From Pseudomonas atagonensis (GTDB lineage Bacteria; Pseudomonadota; Gammaproteobacteria; Pseudomonadales; Pseudomonadaceae), in the NCBI RefSeq assembly GCF_011369485.1, contig NZ_VXCA01000004.1:186001-250000 (forward strand): 64,000 bases of DNA, read 5' to 3'. The notes under the pieces were generated by a model. It had not been told where the DNA came from and did no database searches. It worked only from the letters and a program-made list of their open reading frames with translations. Both the position numbers and the translations under genes were made by a program. Positions 8,981 through 17,541 of this stretch are shown here, piece after piece (the first letter of the stretch is position 1; every line of letters starts with the position of its first letter).

Positions 8981-9736
8981 TCAAACGATATCGTCGATCA
9001 GGATATGGTGCAGCCCTCGGCTGCACTGTTCGATCCGTGCCTCGACCTTGTAGACGTGGCGCAGCATCTGTTCGGTGATCACTTCCTGGCTCGGGCCGCT
9101 ACCCTGAGCGGTGCCCTCGGCAATGACCAGCACCTGATCGGCAAAACGCAGTGCCTGATTCAGATCGTGGATGGCGAGAAATACAATCACCTGGCGTTGG
9201 CGCGCGAGGCTGCGCATGAAGTTCAGCACCTGCACCTGTCGATGCATGTCGAGGGCGCTGGTGGGCTCGTCCATCAGCAGGATTTCCGGCTCGCGCACCA
9301 GCGTTTGCGCAATGGACACCAATTGTTGCTGGCCGCCGCTGAGTTCTCCGAGGTTGCGAAAAGACAGTTCGGTAATGCCCAGCGCCGCCAGAATCTCATC
9401 GACCAGTTTCAGCTCGTCATCGTGCACGACCCAGCCGGGCGTCAATTGTTTGCGCGCGAGCAGCACAGATTCGTAGACCGTCAATCGCGCACTGGCGTTG
9501 AGGCCCTGGGGCATGTAACTGATGCCGGTCGGGCCTTTTTTCGAGTCCTGCAAAATCACTTGCCCGGGGCCGTCGATCAGCCCGGCCATGCGCTTGAACA
9601 GCGTGGATTTGCCTGCCGCATTGGGGCCGACCACGGCGACCACCTGACCGCCAGAAAACGTCGCCGTCGAGACGCCGCGAATGATCTCGCGCTGGCCGTA
9701 ACGGGCGCCAAGATTCTCCAGTTGCAGCTTCACCAT
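8981..9736 (-). CDS. Iron-siderophore ABC transporter ATP-binding protein (FecE-like)
   Basis: A 251-residue cytoplasmic ATPase of the FecE/FepC group. Visible elements are Walker A GPNAAGKST, signature LSGGQQQLVSIAQ, Walker B EILLMDEP and the H-loop in FLAIHDLNQAL. It energises import through the permease encoded just upstream. The start at 9736 overlaps the permease stop by 7 bp, showing translational coupling. It is the last gene of the operon receptor - binding protein - permease - ATPase. Confidence 0.92.
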   Translation of the reverse strand: MVKLQLENLGARYGQREIIRGVSTATFSGGQVVAVVGPNAAGKSTLFKRMAGLIDGPGQVILQDSKKGPTGISYMPQGLNASARLTVYESVLLARKQLTPGWVVHDDELKLVDEILAALGITELSFRNLGELSGGQQQLVSIAQTLVREPEILLMDEPTSALDMHRQVQVLNFMRSLARQRQVIVFLAIHDLNQALRFADQVLVIAEGTAQGSGPSQEVITEQMLRHVYKVEARIEQCSRGLHHILIDDIV

Positions 9737-10791
9737 GAGTTTTTCTTCCCGCCGAGAATCAGTGAAATGAAGAACGGCACGCCAATCAGCGACGTGACCA
9801 CGCCGATGGGGAAAATCGCCCCGGGAATCAGGGTTTTGCTGACCACCGAACTCGCCGACAGGATCAACGCGCCCGTGAGCAAGGAGGCGGGCAGGAAGAA
9901 GCGCTGATCCTCGCCAATCAACATGCGTGCGATGTGCGGGCCGACCAGGCCGATGAAGCCGATGGTGCCTACGAATGCCACAGGAAACGAAGCCAGCAGG
10001 CTGACCATGATCAGCGTCTGAAAACGCAGGCTGCGGACGTTGATGCCGAAGCTGGCGGCCTTGTCGTCGCCCAGGCGCAGGGCGGTCAGTGCCCACGCGC
10101 GTTTGGCAAACACCGGCAAAGTAATGAGGATCACCAGACAGATAATGCCGAGTTTGGGCCAGGTCGCTTTGGTCAGGCTGCCCATGGTCCAGAACACCAC
10201 AGCGGCGACGGCTTGCTCGGTGGCGAAGAACTGCACCAGCGCCAGCAGTGCATTGAAGGTGAACACCAATGCGATGCCGAGCAAAACGATGGTTTCGGCG
10301 GTGACGCCACGGCGCATACTCAGAAAGTGGATCAACAGCGCCGAGAGCATGGCCATGATGAACGCGTTCAGCGGCACCATGAATTGCGCTGCCAACGGGA
10401 ACAGCGCTACACCAAATGCCAGCCCCAATGCCGCCCCGAAACTGGCGGCGGCGGAGATACCCAACGTAAACGGGCTGGCCAGCGGGTTGTTGAGGATCGT
10501 CTGCATCTGCGCTCCGGCCAGCGACAACGCCGCGCCGACGGCAACCGCCATCAATGCCACGGGCAGGCGAATGTCCCACATCACCACGCGCACTTGCGGC
10601 GACGCGGTATCTGGCGAAAACAGTGCGCCGAGCACTTCACTGAAACTGTAGCTCGCCGGCCCCAGCGCCAGGTCGAGCAGTACGCTGCACAGCAACAGAA
10701 TCACCAGCCCGGCAAGGATCAAGCGTTTGCGCAGCACCAGTCGGCGATAGGTTTCGCGCTGCACAACCACCGCGTCGTTCAACGAACTCAT
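9730..10791 (-). CDS. Iron-siderophore ABC transporter permease (FecCD family)
   Basis: A 353-residue permease with about ten transmembrane segments. FecCD-family blocks are clear: RLPVALMAVAVGAALSLAG, NNPLASPFTLGISAAASFGA and FVGTIGFIGLVGPHIAR. There is only one permease gene, so it probably acts as a homodimer, unlike the FecC/FecD heterodimer. It overlaps the binding-protein gene upstream by 4 bp and the ATPase downstream by 7 bp. Confidence 0.93.
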   Translation of the reverse strand: MSSLNDAVVVQRETYRRLVLRKRLILAGLVILLLCSVLLDLALGPASYSFSEVLGALFSPDTASPQVRVVMWDIRLPVALMAVAVGAALSLAGAQMQTILNNPLASPFTLGISAAASFGAALGLAFGVALFPLAAQFMVPLNAFIMAMLSALLIHFLSMRRGVTAETIVLLGIALVFTFNALLALVQFFATEQAVAAVVFWTMGSLTKATWPKLGIICLVILITLPVFAKRAWALTALRLGDDKAASFGINVRSLRFQTLIMVSLLASFPVAFVGTIGFIGLVGPHIARMLIGEDQRFFLPASLLTGALILSASSVVSKTLIPGAIFPIGVVTSLIGVPFFISLILGGKKNSW

Positions 10792-11966
10792 GGCTTGACC
10801 TCGGGATCGTGCAGGCTGACGAAGTAACCCGATTCGTACGGCACTGGCAGGAAGCGTTCGTGCAGTTCGCGAAAGGACGCCTCGGGATCAAGGTCGGCGA
10901 AAAGATCCGGGTGAAACCATTTTGCCAATTGCTGAATGGCCACGAACTGGTAGGGGCTGTTATAGAACTGATGCCAGATGGCGTGGAAGGCTTGCCTGTC
11001 CTGCGCCTTGATCCCGGCATAGGCCGGGCGCCGGGTGTACCACGCGATTTTTTTTCGCGCCTGGTTCATGTCGGCACCGGGGCCGACGCCGACCCAGTGG
11101 CCACCGGGGGCGAAAGCTTCCCAGTTGGCGGTCGTCACGACGACATGGGCGGGATTGGCGACGATGACTTGCTCGGGATTCAACTGGCCAAAAGTCGTTG
11201 GAATGATGTCCCGGGCGATATTGTTGCCGCCGGCCATGTCGACAAACAGGCCGAAGTTTTCATTGCCGAAACTCAGGCAGCAATCATCGGTGTAGCCGCC
11301 GATGCGCTCGATAAACACATCGGGTCGAGCCGGGTGCTGTTTTTCGATGACATCGGTGACGCGGTGAATCTGCTGGTTGCGAAAGTCGATGAAGGCTTCA
11401 GCTCGTTGTTCTTTGCCGAACAACTGACCGAACAGGCGCATGGTCGGCTCGGTGTTCTGGATCGGGTTATTGCGAAAATCCACGTACACCACGGGAATGC
11501 CGAGGGCGTCCAGTTTCTCGATGTAGCGAGCATCCTCGGTGGCGTGCTGCGCCTCAATGTTGAGGATGATCACGTCAGGGCGCTGCGAAATCGCCTGCTC
11601 GATGTCGAACGTGCCGTCTTCGAATCCGCCGAACGTAGGGATTTTGGCGATATCGGGGAATTTGCGGCGATAAGCGTTGTAAGTGTCCGGATCCGACTGA
11701 ATCAGGTCTTTGCGCCAGCCGACGATGCGCTCGATCGGGTTTTGTGTGTCGAGCGCCGCGACCAGGTACAACTGCCGACCTTCACCGAGGATGACGCGTC
11801 TGACCGGCAGGTGAACCTTGACCTTGCGTCCGAGCAAATCGGTGACCTCGGTGCGCGCCGCATCCGTTGCAGCGTCGGCGTTGCGCGGGGCGAGGGCGCA
11901 CAGGCTCAGCACTCCTGCCAGTAACACAGCAGCCAAAGCGCGGCTGCGTCGATCAAAAGTCACCAT
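10788..11966 (-). CDS. Iron-siderophore ABC transporter periplasmic binding protein
   Basis: A 392-residue helical-backbone binding protein of the Fe-siderophore/B12 type (PF01497). A signal peptide is visible (AVLLAGVLSLCALAPRNADA) and no lipobox, so it is predicted soluble in the periplasm. The mature part starts with TEVTDLLGRKVKVHLPVRRV, the usual opening of the family. ATG at 11966, preceded by AAAGG, is preferred over TTG at 11972. It lies 62 bp after the TonB receptor gene and would receive the ferric chelate in the periplasm. The ligand cannot be named from sequence. Confidence 0.88.
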   Translation of the reverse strand: MVTFDRRSRALAAVLLAGVLSLCALAPRNADAATDAARTEVTDLLGRKVKVHLPVRRVILGEGRQLYLVAALDTQNPIERIVGWRKDLIQSDPDTYNAYRRKFPDIAKIPTFGGFEDGTFDIEQAISQRPDVIILNIEAQHATEDARYIEKLDALGIPVVYVDFRNNPIQNTEPTMRLFGQLFGKEQRAEAFIDFRNQQIHRVTDVIEKQHPARPDVFIERIGGYTDDCCLSFGNENFGLFVDMAGGNNIARDIIPTTFGQLNPEQVIVANPAHVVVTTANWEAFAPGGHWVGVGPGADMNQARKKIAWYTRRPAYAGIKAQDRQAFHAIWHQFYNSPYQFVAIQQLAKWFHPDLFADLDPEASFRELHERFLPVPYESGYFVSLHDPEVKP

Positions 11967-12028
11967 GGTCAAAGCCTTTGCAAAGGTCAGATCGGCCGAC
12001 AGCTCACGCTGCGACTTGCCTGAGCGTT

Positions 12029-14449
12029 TCAGAAATCGACAGTTGCCGAGAGTAGTAATGTGCGCGGTGAACCTTGGGAGAACGCGCCATAAGAGGCGAC
12101 GCCCGACCAGTATTCGTGGTCGAAGACGTTCTGCACGGTGGCGCGGAACGTGGTTGGCCGCTCGTCGATGCGCGTGGTGTAGCGCGCGCCGACATCGAAG
12201 CGCGTCCAGTCATCGAGTTTTTGTGTGTTGGCCTGATTCACGTATTGGCTACCGGTGTGAATCGCACCGCCGGTCAACGTCAGGCCTTCAACCCAGGAGG
12301 TGTCCCATTCGGCCCAGAGGTTGGCCTGGACTTCTGGCACGCCGACCGGTTTATTGCCACGGTTGGCGGCCACGCCGGTTTCGGTCAACTCCGCATTGAG
12401 CAAGGTCACGCCGCCGAGCACGCGAGTACCGGGACTGACTTCGCCGAAAACGTTCAGCTCAAGGCCGCGATTGCGTTGTTCGCCTTGCACCGAGAACACC
12501 CCGGCGGCCAGCTCGCCGCTGGGTTTGGTGATCTGGAACAGGCTCAGCGTGGAGGTAAAAGTGCCGTAATCGGCCTTGATCCCGAACTCGTGTTGGCGGG
12601 ACACATAAGGGGAGAAAATTTCACCGGCGTTGGACGCGGTGGAGGGCGCAATGTCGCCCTTGCTCAGGCCTTCAATGTAGTTGTAGTAGAGCGAAACATG
12701 CTCCCACGGCTTGAGCACTGCGCCGAACAGCGGCGTGGTCCGGCCGTCGTCGTAGGACGTAGTGACGATGCCGCGCGCATTGTAATTGTCGGACTTGATG
12801 TTCTGTTTGCGCAGACCGAGGGTCACCTGGATTCGATCATCGAGCACCGACAAGGTGTCCGCCAGCGCGACGCCAGTCAGCTCGCTTTCCGATACTTTCG
12901 GCGTGTCCGGTTTGGGGATGTACGGTTTTGGCCGGTCTACCGGGTGATAAATGTTCGACAGAATCGGCGCGCCGGAAATGATCCCGCGCGACAACACATC
13001 ACGATAACGACTGACCTGCAGGGCAGTGCGGTGCGTGATCGGCCCGGTATCGAAGCGCAGGCGCGCGCCAGCGTCCACGGTGTAACGCTCGACTTCGAAT
13101 TTGTAATAACCGGGGATCGATGACGTATCACCCGCCGCGTTAATGATGGTCGGGGTCTGGTCGGACATTCGCGCCACATCCGATCTGCCGCCACCGGCGT
13201 GGGCGAACACGGTCAGCGCATCACTGAGATCGTATTCGCCGCTGAGCAGCGCCGAGGTGTCGCGGGTCTGCGACCAGCCCCAATCCTGGCTGACGTTGGT
13301 GCGTCCGTTGGCGGCGGAGGGAATGTTTACGCCCGAAGCGATCAGGAATGGCCGCGAGGCAGCGTCGAAACTTTCTTTCTGATTGAGCCAGTCAAACGTG
13401 GTGCGCAGGCGTTCGCCCTGGTAGTCGAGGGACATCGCGCCGATGTCGACATGGCGCGATTGATCGTCGATCACGGTGTCGCCCCGTTGCGTGCTGCCAT
13501 TGATTCGCACGCCGAAACGGCGCTCTTCACCAAAGCGCCGACTGACGTCCAGGTGTCCGCCGAGCTGTGAATCCATGGCGTAACTGGCGGTGAAACGGGT
13601 CAGGTCTTCATCGAGGGAGCGCTTGGGCACCACGTTGATAACGCCACCGACCGCGTTGTTGGGGGACATGCCGTAGAGCAGGGCGCCGGGGCCTTTGACC
13701 AGTTCGATTCGCTCGGCATATTCGGTGAATACACGGTAATTGGGCGCCACGCCGTACACACCGTCGAATGCCAGTTCGCCGAGATTGCCTTCGCCCACGG
13801 GAAAACCACGGATGAAGAACGAGTCGACGATGCCGCCGGTCTGGCCGGTGGAGCGTACCGACGAGTCGCGCTCCAGCACATCGCCGACGGTCACGGCCTG
13901 TTGATCCTTGATCAGTGCCGAGGTGTAGGTGCTGACGCTGAACGGTGCGTCCATCACATCCGTGTTGCCGAGAATGCCCAGTCGTCCGCCGTTGGCGACC
14001 TGGCCGCCAGCGTACACAGGTGGCAGCGCATCGGTGCGTTTGTCGGTGCCGATCACCGCGGTTTCATCCAGCGTTACCCGGCGTGGCACCAATGTGTAAG
14101 TGCCGTCGCTGCGCAAGACCATGTCCAGACCACTGCCTTCCAGCAGACGATTGACCGCCTCTTGCGTGGAGTACTTGCCGATCAGCGCAGGACTGCTCAG
14201 GCCTTCGGTCAACGATGGCTGAAACGACAATGCGATACCGGCATCCACCGCGAAGCTCGACAAGGTCGCGCCGAGCGGCCCGGCGGTGATGTTGTAGGCC
14301 CGAACCGCGACAGAATCCAGTTGCACCGGCGCCACGGCCACGGCCAAGGCCAACGGGCAAATCGCAGCGCTCAGGACAAGGCTTAGCAACGCGCTGCGAA
14401 CAACGGGTTTGAACGGACGATCCGGGCGCAGGAGGCGTGCGGCAAGCAT
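12029..14449 (-). CDS. TonB-dependent siderophore receptor with STN signalling domain
   Basis: An 806-residue outer-membrane receptor (FecA/FpvA type). After the signal peptide, an N-terminal STN domain (about residues 50-105, AYNITAGPLGATLSSFAVDA to TYTLVPR) can contact FecR in the periplasm. The plug domain (about 140-260) contains SVRSTGQTGGIVDSFFIRGF, and the 22-strand barrel ends in the C-terminal aromatic VDF. It takes up a ferric siderophore and signals occupancy to FecR/FecI, encoded immediately upstream in the same direction. It is closely similar along its plug and barrel to the receptor at 17542-19782, which lacks the STN domain. Siderophore identity is unknown; the plug is of the hydroxamate/carboxylate-receptor type. 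Confidence 0.93.
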   Translation of the reverse strand: MLAARLLRPDRPFKPVVRSALLSLVLSAAICPLALAVAVAPVQLDSVAVRAYNITAGPLGATLSSFAVDAGIALSFQPSLTEGLSSPALIGKYSTQEAVNRLLEGSGLDMVLRSDGTYTLVPRRVTLDETAVIGTDKRTDALPPVYAGGQVANGGRLGILGNTDVMDAPFSVSTYTSALIKDQQAVTVGDVLERDSSVRSTGQTGGIVDSFFIRGFPVGEGNLGELAFDGVYGVAPNYRVFTEYAERIELVKGPGALLYGMSPNNAVGGVINVVPKRSLDEDLTRFTASYAMDSQLGGHLDVSRRFGEERRFGVRINGSTQRGDTVIDDQSRHVDIGAMSLDYQGERLRTTFDWLNQKESFDAASRPFLIASGVNIPSAANGRTNVSQDWGWSQTRDTSALLSGEYDLSDALTVFAHAGGGRSDVARMSDQTPTIINAAGDTSSIPGYYKFEVERYTVDAGARLRFDTGPITHRTALQVSRYRDVLSRGIISGAPILSNIYHPVDRPKPYIPKPDTPKVSESELTGVALADTLSVLDDRIQVTLGLRKQNIKSDNYNARGIVTTSYDDGRTTPLFGAVLKPWEHVSLYYNYIEGLSKGDIAPSTASNAGEIFSPYVSRQHEFGIKADYGTFTSTLSLFQITKPSGELAAGVFSVQGEQRNRGLELNVFGEVSPGTRVLGGVTLLNAELTETGVAANRGNKPVGVPEVQANLWAEWDTSWVEGLTLTGGAIHTGSQYVNQANTQKLDDWTRFDVGARYTTRIDERPTTFRATVQNVFDHEYWSGVASYGAFSQGSPRTLLLSATVDF

Positions 14450-14546
14450 GGATGGGTGAGCCTATGAACAGGACGGAAAAGTGCTTCTTCCTCCTAGCCA
14501 GTCGAGATCGAAAAAAGTATCACCGGTGCGGTCAATATTTTTTGAC

Positions 14547-15524
14547 TCAGGCGGGGGAAAGCATGACCCAGTAGCCATTCAAATGGCCGCTGACGAGAAT
14601 CGGGTAGGTTTGCGCGAGCATGTTCAACGTGCGCCGGCTGTCGCTGATGGGATAGGCGCCGGAAATACGCAGATCGGCAATGGCCGGATCGAGCCGTACG
14701 AAGCCCCGACGATAACGCGTCAGTTCGGCGACGAAGTCAGCCAGGCGCATGTTGTCGGCCATCAGCATGCCCTGGCTCCAGGCGCCGGCGTTGCGGTCGG
14801 CGACGGCCAACTGACCGAAAGTGTTGGCTGAAAAATCCGTGCGTTGCCCGGCGTTGATGATCAGCGACGCGCCCTGGCGATTCTCTGCCAGTTCAACTTT
14901 TACCGCCCCTTCGAGCACCGCAAGGTGAGTGCGCGGTTGCAGCTCCCTGACGGTAAAACGGGTGCCCAGCGCCTGCATGCGACCCTGACGGGTGCTGACC
15001 AGGAAGGGGCGGGGCAGTGGGGAAACGTCCGGCGCGGTTTGCACCAGTATTTCGCCTTCGCGCAGATGAATGAGTCGCTGATTGGCGTCAAACAGCACGT
15101 CGATGGCGGTGTCGGTGTTCAAGGTGATTTTCGAGCCGTCGGCCAGCGTCAGCTCGCGTTGCTGGCCAACGGCGGTGCGATAGTCGGCCGACCATTGCTG
15201 CGACTCTGCGAGTTTCCAGCTGCCCCAACCGGCCGGGAGAATCGCCAGAATCATCGCCAGTTTGCCCAAGGCCGCACGTCGTTCAGGACTGCTTGGACGA
15301 TCAAGTGCCGACATTGCCAGCGACGGTGGCAAGCCACCCAGTTTGGTCTGCAGCAACTGTGCGCGAGCCCACGCTTTGGAGCGCTCGGGCGTGCTGATTT
15401 TCCAGACTTCCCATTGCGCTTGTTCGGTGCCGCTGAGTTCGCCTTCGCTCATGCGGATCAACCAGTCGGCTGCCTCTTCGAGCGCCTGGTAATCGAACTG
15501 CGATTCATCGCGTGATGCGAGCAT
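14547..15524 (-). CDS. fecR: FecR-family anti-sigma factor / signal transducer
   Basis: A 325-residue inner-membrane regulator. The N-terminal cytoplasmic part carries the FecR_N DUF4880 motif (ALEEAADWLIRMSEGELS); one membrane segment follows at about residues 87-105; the periplasmic FecR domain (about 125-220) and a C-terminal STN-contact domain come next. It holds the sigma factor encoded upstream and passes the signal from the STN-type receptor encoded downstream. Its ATG directly follows the fecI stop codon with no gap, showing tight coupling. Confidence 0.92.
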   Translation of the reverse strand: MLASRDESQFDYQALEEAADWLIRMSEGELSGTEQAQWEVWKISTPERSKAWARAQLLQTKLGGLPPSLAMSALDRPSSPERRAALGKLAMILAILPAGWGSWKLAESQQWSADYRTAVGQQRELTLADGSKITLNTDTAIDVLFDANQRLIHLREGEILVQTAPDVSPLPRPFLVSTRQGRMQALGTRFTVRELQPRTHLAVLEGAVKVELAENRQGASLIINAGQRTDFSANTFGQLAVADRNAGAWSQGMLMADNMRLADFVAELTRYRRGFVRLDPAIADLRISGAYPISDSRRTLNMLAQTYPILVSGHLNGYWVMLSPA

Positions 15525-16040
15525 TCACTCCACCAGCAGCAGGCACTGCACGAAGGCTTGCTTCATGTAGCGCTTGACGGTGATCAACGACACGCCCAGT
15601 TGCTCGGCGATGTCGTCGTATTTCAGCCCGGTGATCTGCGACAGCAGGAACGCACGTTTGACCAGGGGTGGCAGGGCGTCGAGCATCGCGTCGATTTCGT
15701 GCAGGGTTTCCAGCACCATGAAACGCAGTTCCGGCGACGGCACTTCCTGCGCGGGGACATGGGCGAGGGCATCCAGATAAGCACGTTCCAGCGCCTTGCG
15801 CTGATACCAGTTGACCAGAATGCCCTTGGCCACGCAGCTCAGATAGGCGCGTGGCTGTTCGATGACGGTCACCCGGGAAGCGAGGATCCGGGTAAAGGTG
15901 TCCTGCGCCAGATCCGCCGCATCCATGGCGTTACCCAGTTTTTTTCTCAGCGTCGCATACAGCCAGCCGTGATGGCCGCTGTACAGGGCTTCGATCGCGC
16001 GCAGGTGATTGTCATTATTCGCGGGAAGGGTTTCGCTCAT
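15525..16040 (-). CDS. fecI: FecI-type ECF sigma factor
   Basis: A 171-residue extracytoplasmic-function sigma factor. Region 2 includes DAADLAQDTFTRIL and region 4 includes LKYDDIAEQLGVSLITVKRY. It directs RNA polymerase to the promoter of the receptor operon downstream, when released by FecR. It forms a two-gene unit with fecR. A Fur-box-like sequence at 16057-16075 lies 17-35 bp before the start codon, so iron repression is expected. Confidence 0.93.
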   Translation of the reverse strand: MSETLPANNDNHLRAIEALYSGHHGWLYATLRKKLGNAMDAADLAQDTFTRILASRVTVIEQPRAYLSCVAKGILVNWYQRKALERAYLDALAHVPAQEVPSPELRFMVLETLHEIDAMLDALPPLVKRAFLLSQITGLKYDDIAEQLGVSLITVKRYMKQAFVQCLLLVE

Positions 16041-16056
16041 GGCTGCAGATTTTCAT

Positions 16057-16075
16057 GCAATTGAGAAGTATTCCC
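16057..16075 (-). promoter_or_regulatory. Putative Fur box upstream of fecI
   Basis: On the minus strand the site reads GGGAATACTTCTCAATTGC, matching the 19-bp Fur consensus (GATAATGATTCTCATTATC type) at about 13 positions by eye. Its placement just before a fecI gene is where Fur sites are known in Pseudomonas. Confidence 0.55.
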
Positions 16076-16128
16076 AATGCTAGTTTACTCAGATGCCAAC
16101 ACGCAAGCGCCGAATCTGTTTGCCGCGG

Positions 16129-17373
16129 TCAATCGCCCTGACCTGCCTGGCGGGTGGGCACAAGGTTCGGCCAGTAACGCAAGGCGAGCAGCGGGATCAG
16201 TGCTAAAGCGTAAGCCAGGCACACGAACAGGTAGATGTATTGCAAGCCATAAATCTGGCTGAGCAAACCGCCGGCGCAGATACCGGTAATGGAGGCAAAT
16301 TGCGTCGAACTCTGGGCAATCCCCAGCACTTGGCCCTGTTGCGAGCTGTCTGCAGATTTTGAGATCAGTGCCATCAGCACCGGAGTGGTCGCCCCCAGCA
16401 AAACGCCCCAGATGAAGTAGGCCGTTATGAACACCACCGGGTTGCGCGTTACACCTGCAGCCGCCGTCAGGGCGATGCAGCCGACAACAATCCAACTGAT
16501 GCGCTGCAGGGTTTGCTGTGCACTGCGATGTTCGAAGTAACCCGCCCATGCCGTCGCCGACAGAATGAAACCCAGTGCCAGCAAGCCATAACACAGACCG
16601 GCCACAGAATTGCTGACCTCGAACACCGCGCTGATGTACAGCGAGAACGAGGTCTGCGGCAACATTCTGGCCAACAGCAGAATGCCCATCACGCAGAGCA
16701 GCGGGAGCAGAAGCGAGTCTTTCCAGGCACTGGCGGAACCGCCCGCAGTCGATGTCTTGTCGCTGGCCATCGGTTTCTTCACCGCCGGCACATTGGGCAA
16801 TGTCAGCGCCGCGATGACGGTGCAAATCGCGCACAGAGCGGCGGCGACCATGTTGATCCAGAAGAACGTCGCATGATCGAGTATCAAACCGCCGATGACA
16901 GCCCCGAGCAACGAACCGACATTGGTCGAAATCTGCAGAAGGGCAAACAGCCTTGCGCGTCTCGACGGTGCTTCGATACTCACGCCATAAGCCTGTGCCG
17001 GCGCGATGTAGCCGGCAAACGCCCCTTGCAGAAAACGCAAGATCAGGATGACCCAAATGTCGTTGCACAACGCCAGTCCGAGTTGGGTCAGCGACAAGCC
17101 GGCGAGGGCGCGGATCATCATCCACTTGTGCCCGTAGCGGTCGCCGATACGGCCCCAGAATGCACTGGTCAGCATGATCCCCAGCATCGGCCCGACATAC
17201 ACGGCGATGCTGGCGAAGCTCAAAAGCGTTTGCGAAGACGTCATGCCACGCAGGTGTACGGGCCAGAACGGCCCGCTCATTTCCATCGCGCCCATCGACA
17301 CCAACTGGATCGCGAACAGAAGGGAAACCAGAATTCTTGCAGAGGAACCCTGAGCGACTCCGGCGTTGGGCAT
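16129..17373 (-). CDS. MFS transporter in siderophore locus
   Basis: A 414-residue, 12-segment major facilitator protein. The loop 2-3 signature is present as FWGRIGDRYGHKW, and the MdtG-like layout suggests a drug/H+ antiporter-type branch. The start at 17373 (MPNAGVAQ) gives a short cytoplasmic N-terminus; the 41 residues upstream in frame look non-coding. It is divergent from the second TonB receptor and lies 88 bp upstream of fecI on the same strand. Such MFS proteins beside siderophore receptors either export a siderophore or carry the ferric chelate across the inner membrane (the FptX/RhtX role); the sequence does not decide which. No siderophore biosynthesis genes are nearby, which favours a role with a xenosiderophore. 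Confidence 0.85.
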   Translation of the reverse strand: MPNAGVAQGSSARILVSLLFAIQLVSMGAMEMSGPFWPVHLRGMTSSQTLLSFASIAVYVGPMLGIMLTSAFWGRIGDRYGHKWMMIRALAGLSLTQLGLALCNDIWVILILRFLQGAFAGYIAPAQAYGVSIEAPSRRARLFALLQISTNVGSLLGAVIGGLILDHATFFWINMVAAALCAICTVIAALTLPNVPAVKKPMASDKTSTAGGSASAWKDSLLLPLLCVMGILLLARMLPQTSFSLYISAVFEVSNSVAGLCYGLLALGFILSATAWAGYFEHRSAQQTLQRISWIVVGCIALTAAAGVTRNPVVFITAYFIWGVLLGATTPVLMALISKSADSSQQGQVLGIAQSSTQFASITGICAGGLLSQIYGLQYIYLFVCLAYALALIPLLALRYWPNLVPTRQAGQGD

Positions 17374-17497
17374 GGGGCAATCTCGATGGTTGAACGCTGG
17401 CGAGACTACTTGCTTTGCCGCGTCGGGAAAACCCGGATCACAGGGCTGCAAAAAAACTTTCTCGACGGTGATACTTTTTCGCAGATCGACTGGCAAT

Positions 17498-17516
17498 AGG
17501 AGTGATTACCATTTTC
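17498..17516 (+). promoter_or_regulatory. Putative Fur box in MFS / receptor intergenic region
   Basis: AGGAGTGATTACCATTTTC matches the 19-bp Fur consensus at about 13 positions by eye, with a good core TGATTACCATT. It lies 26 bp before the second receptor gene and could also repress the divergent MFS gene. Confidence 0.55.
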
Positions 17517-17541
17517 CCTCGATGAAAAGGATCCTCACGTC

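Noticed and set aside
8981..10579. Single 532-residue protein covering ABC ATPase and permease region
   Set aside because: The upstream half is an out-of-frame reading of the permease gene; the ATPase start at 9736 has the usual position and overlap.
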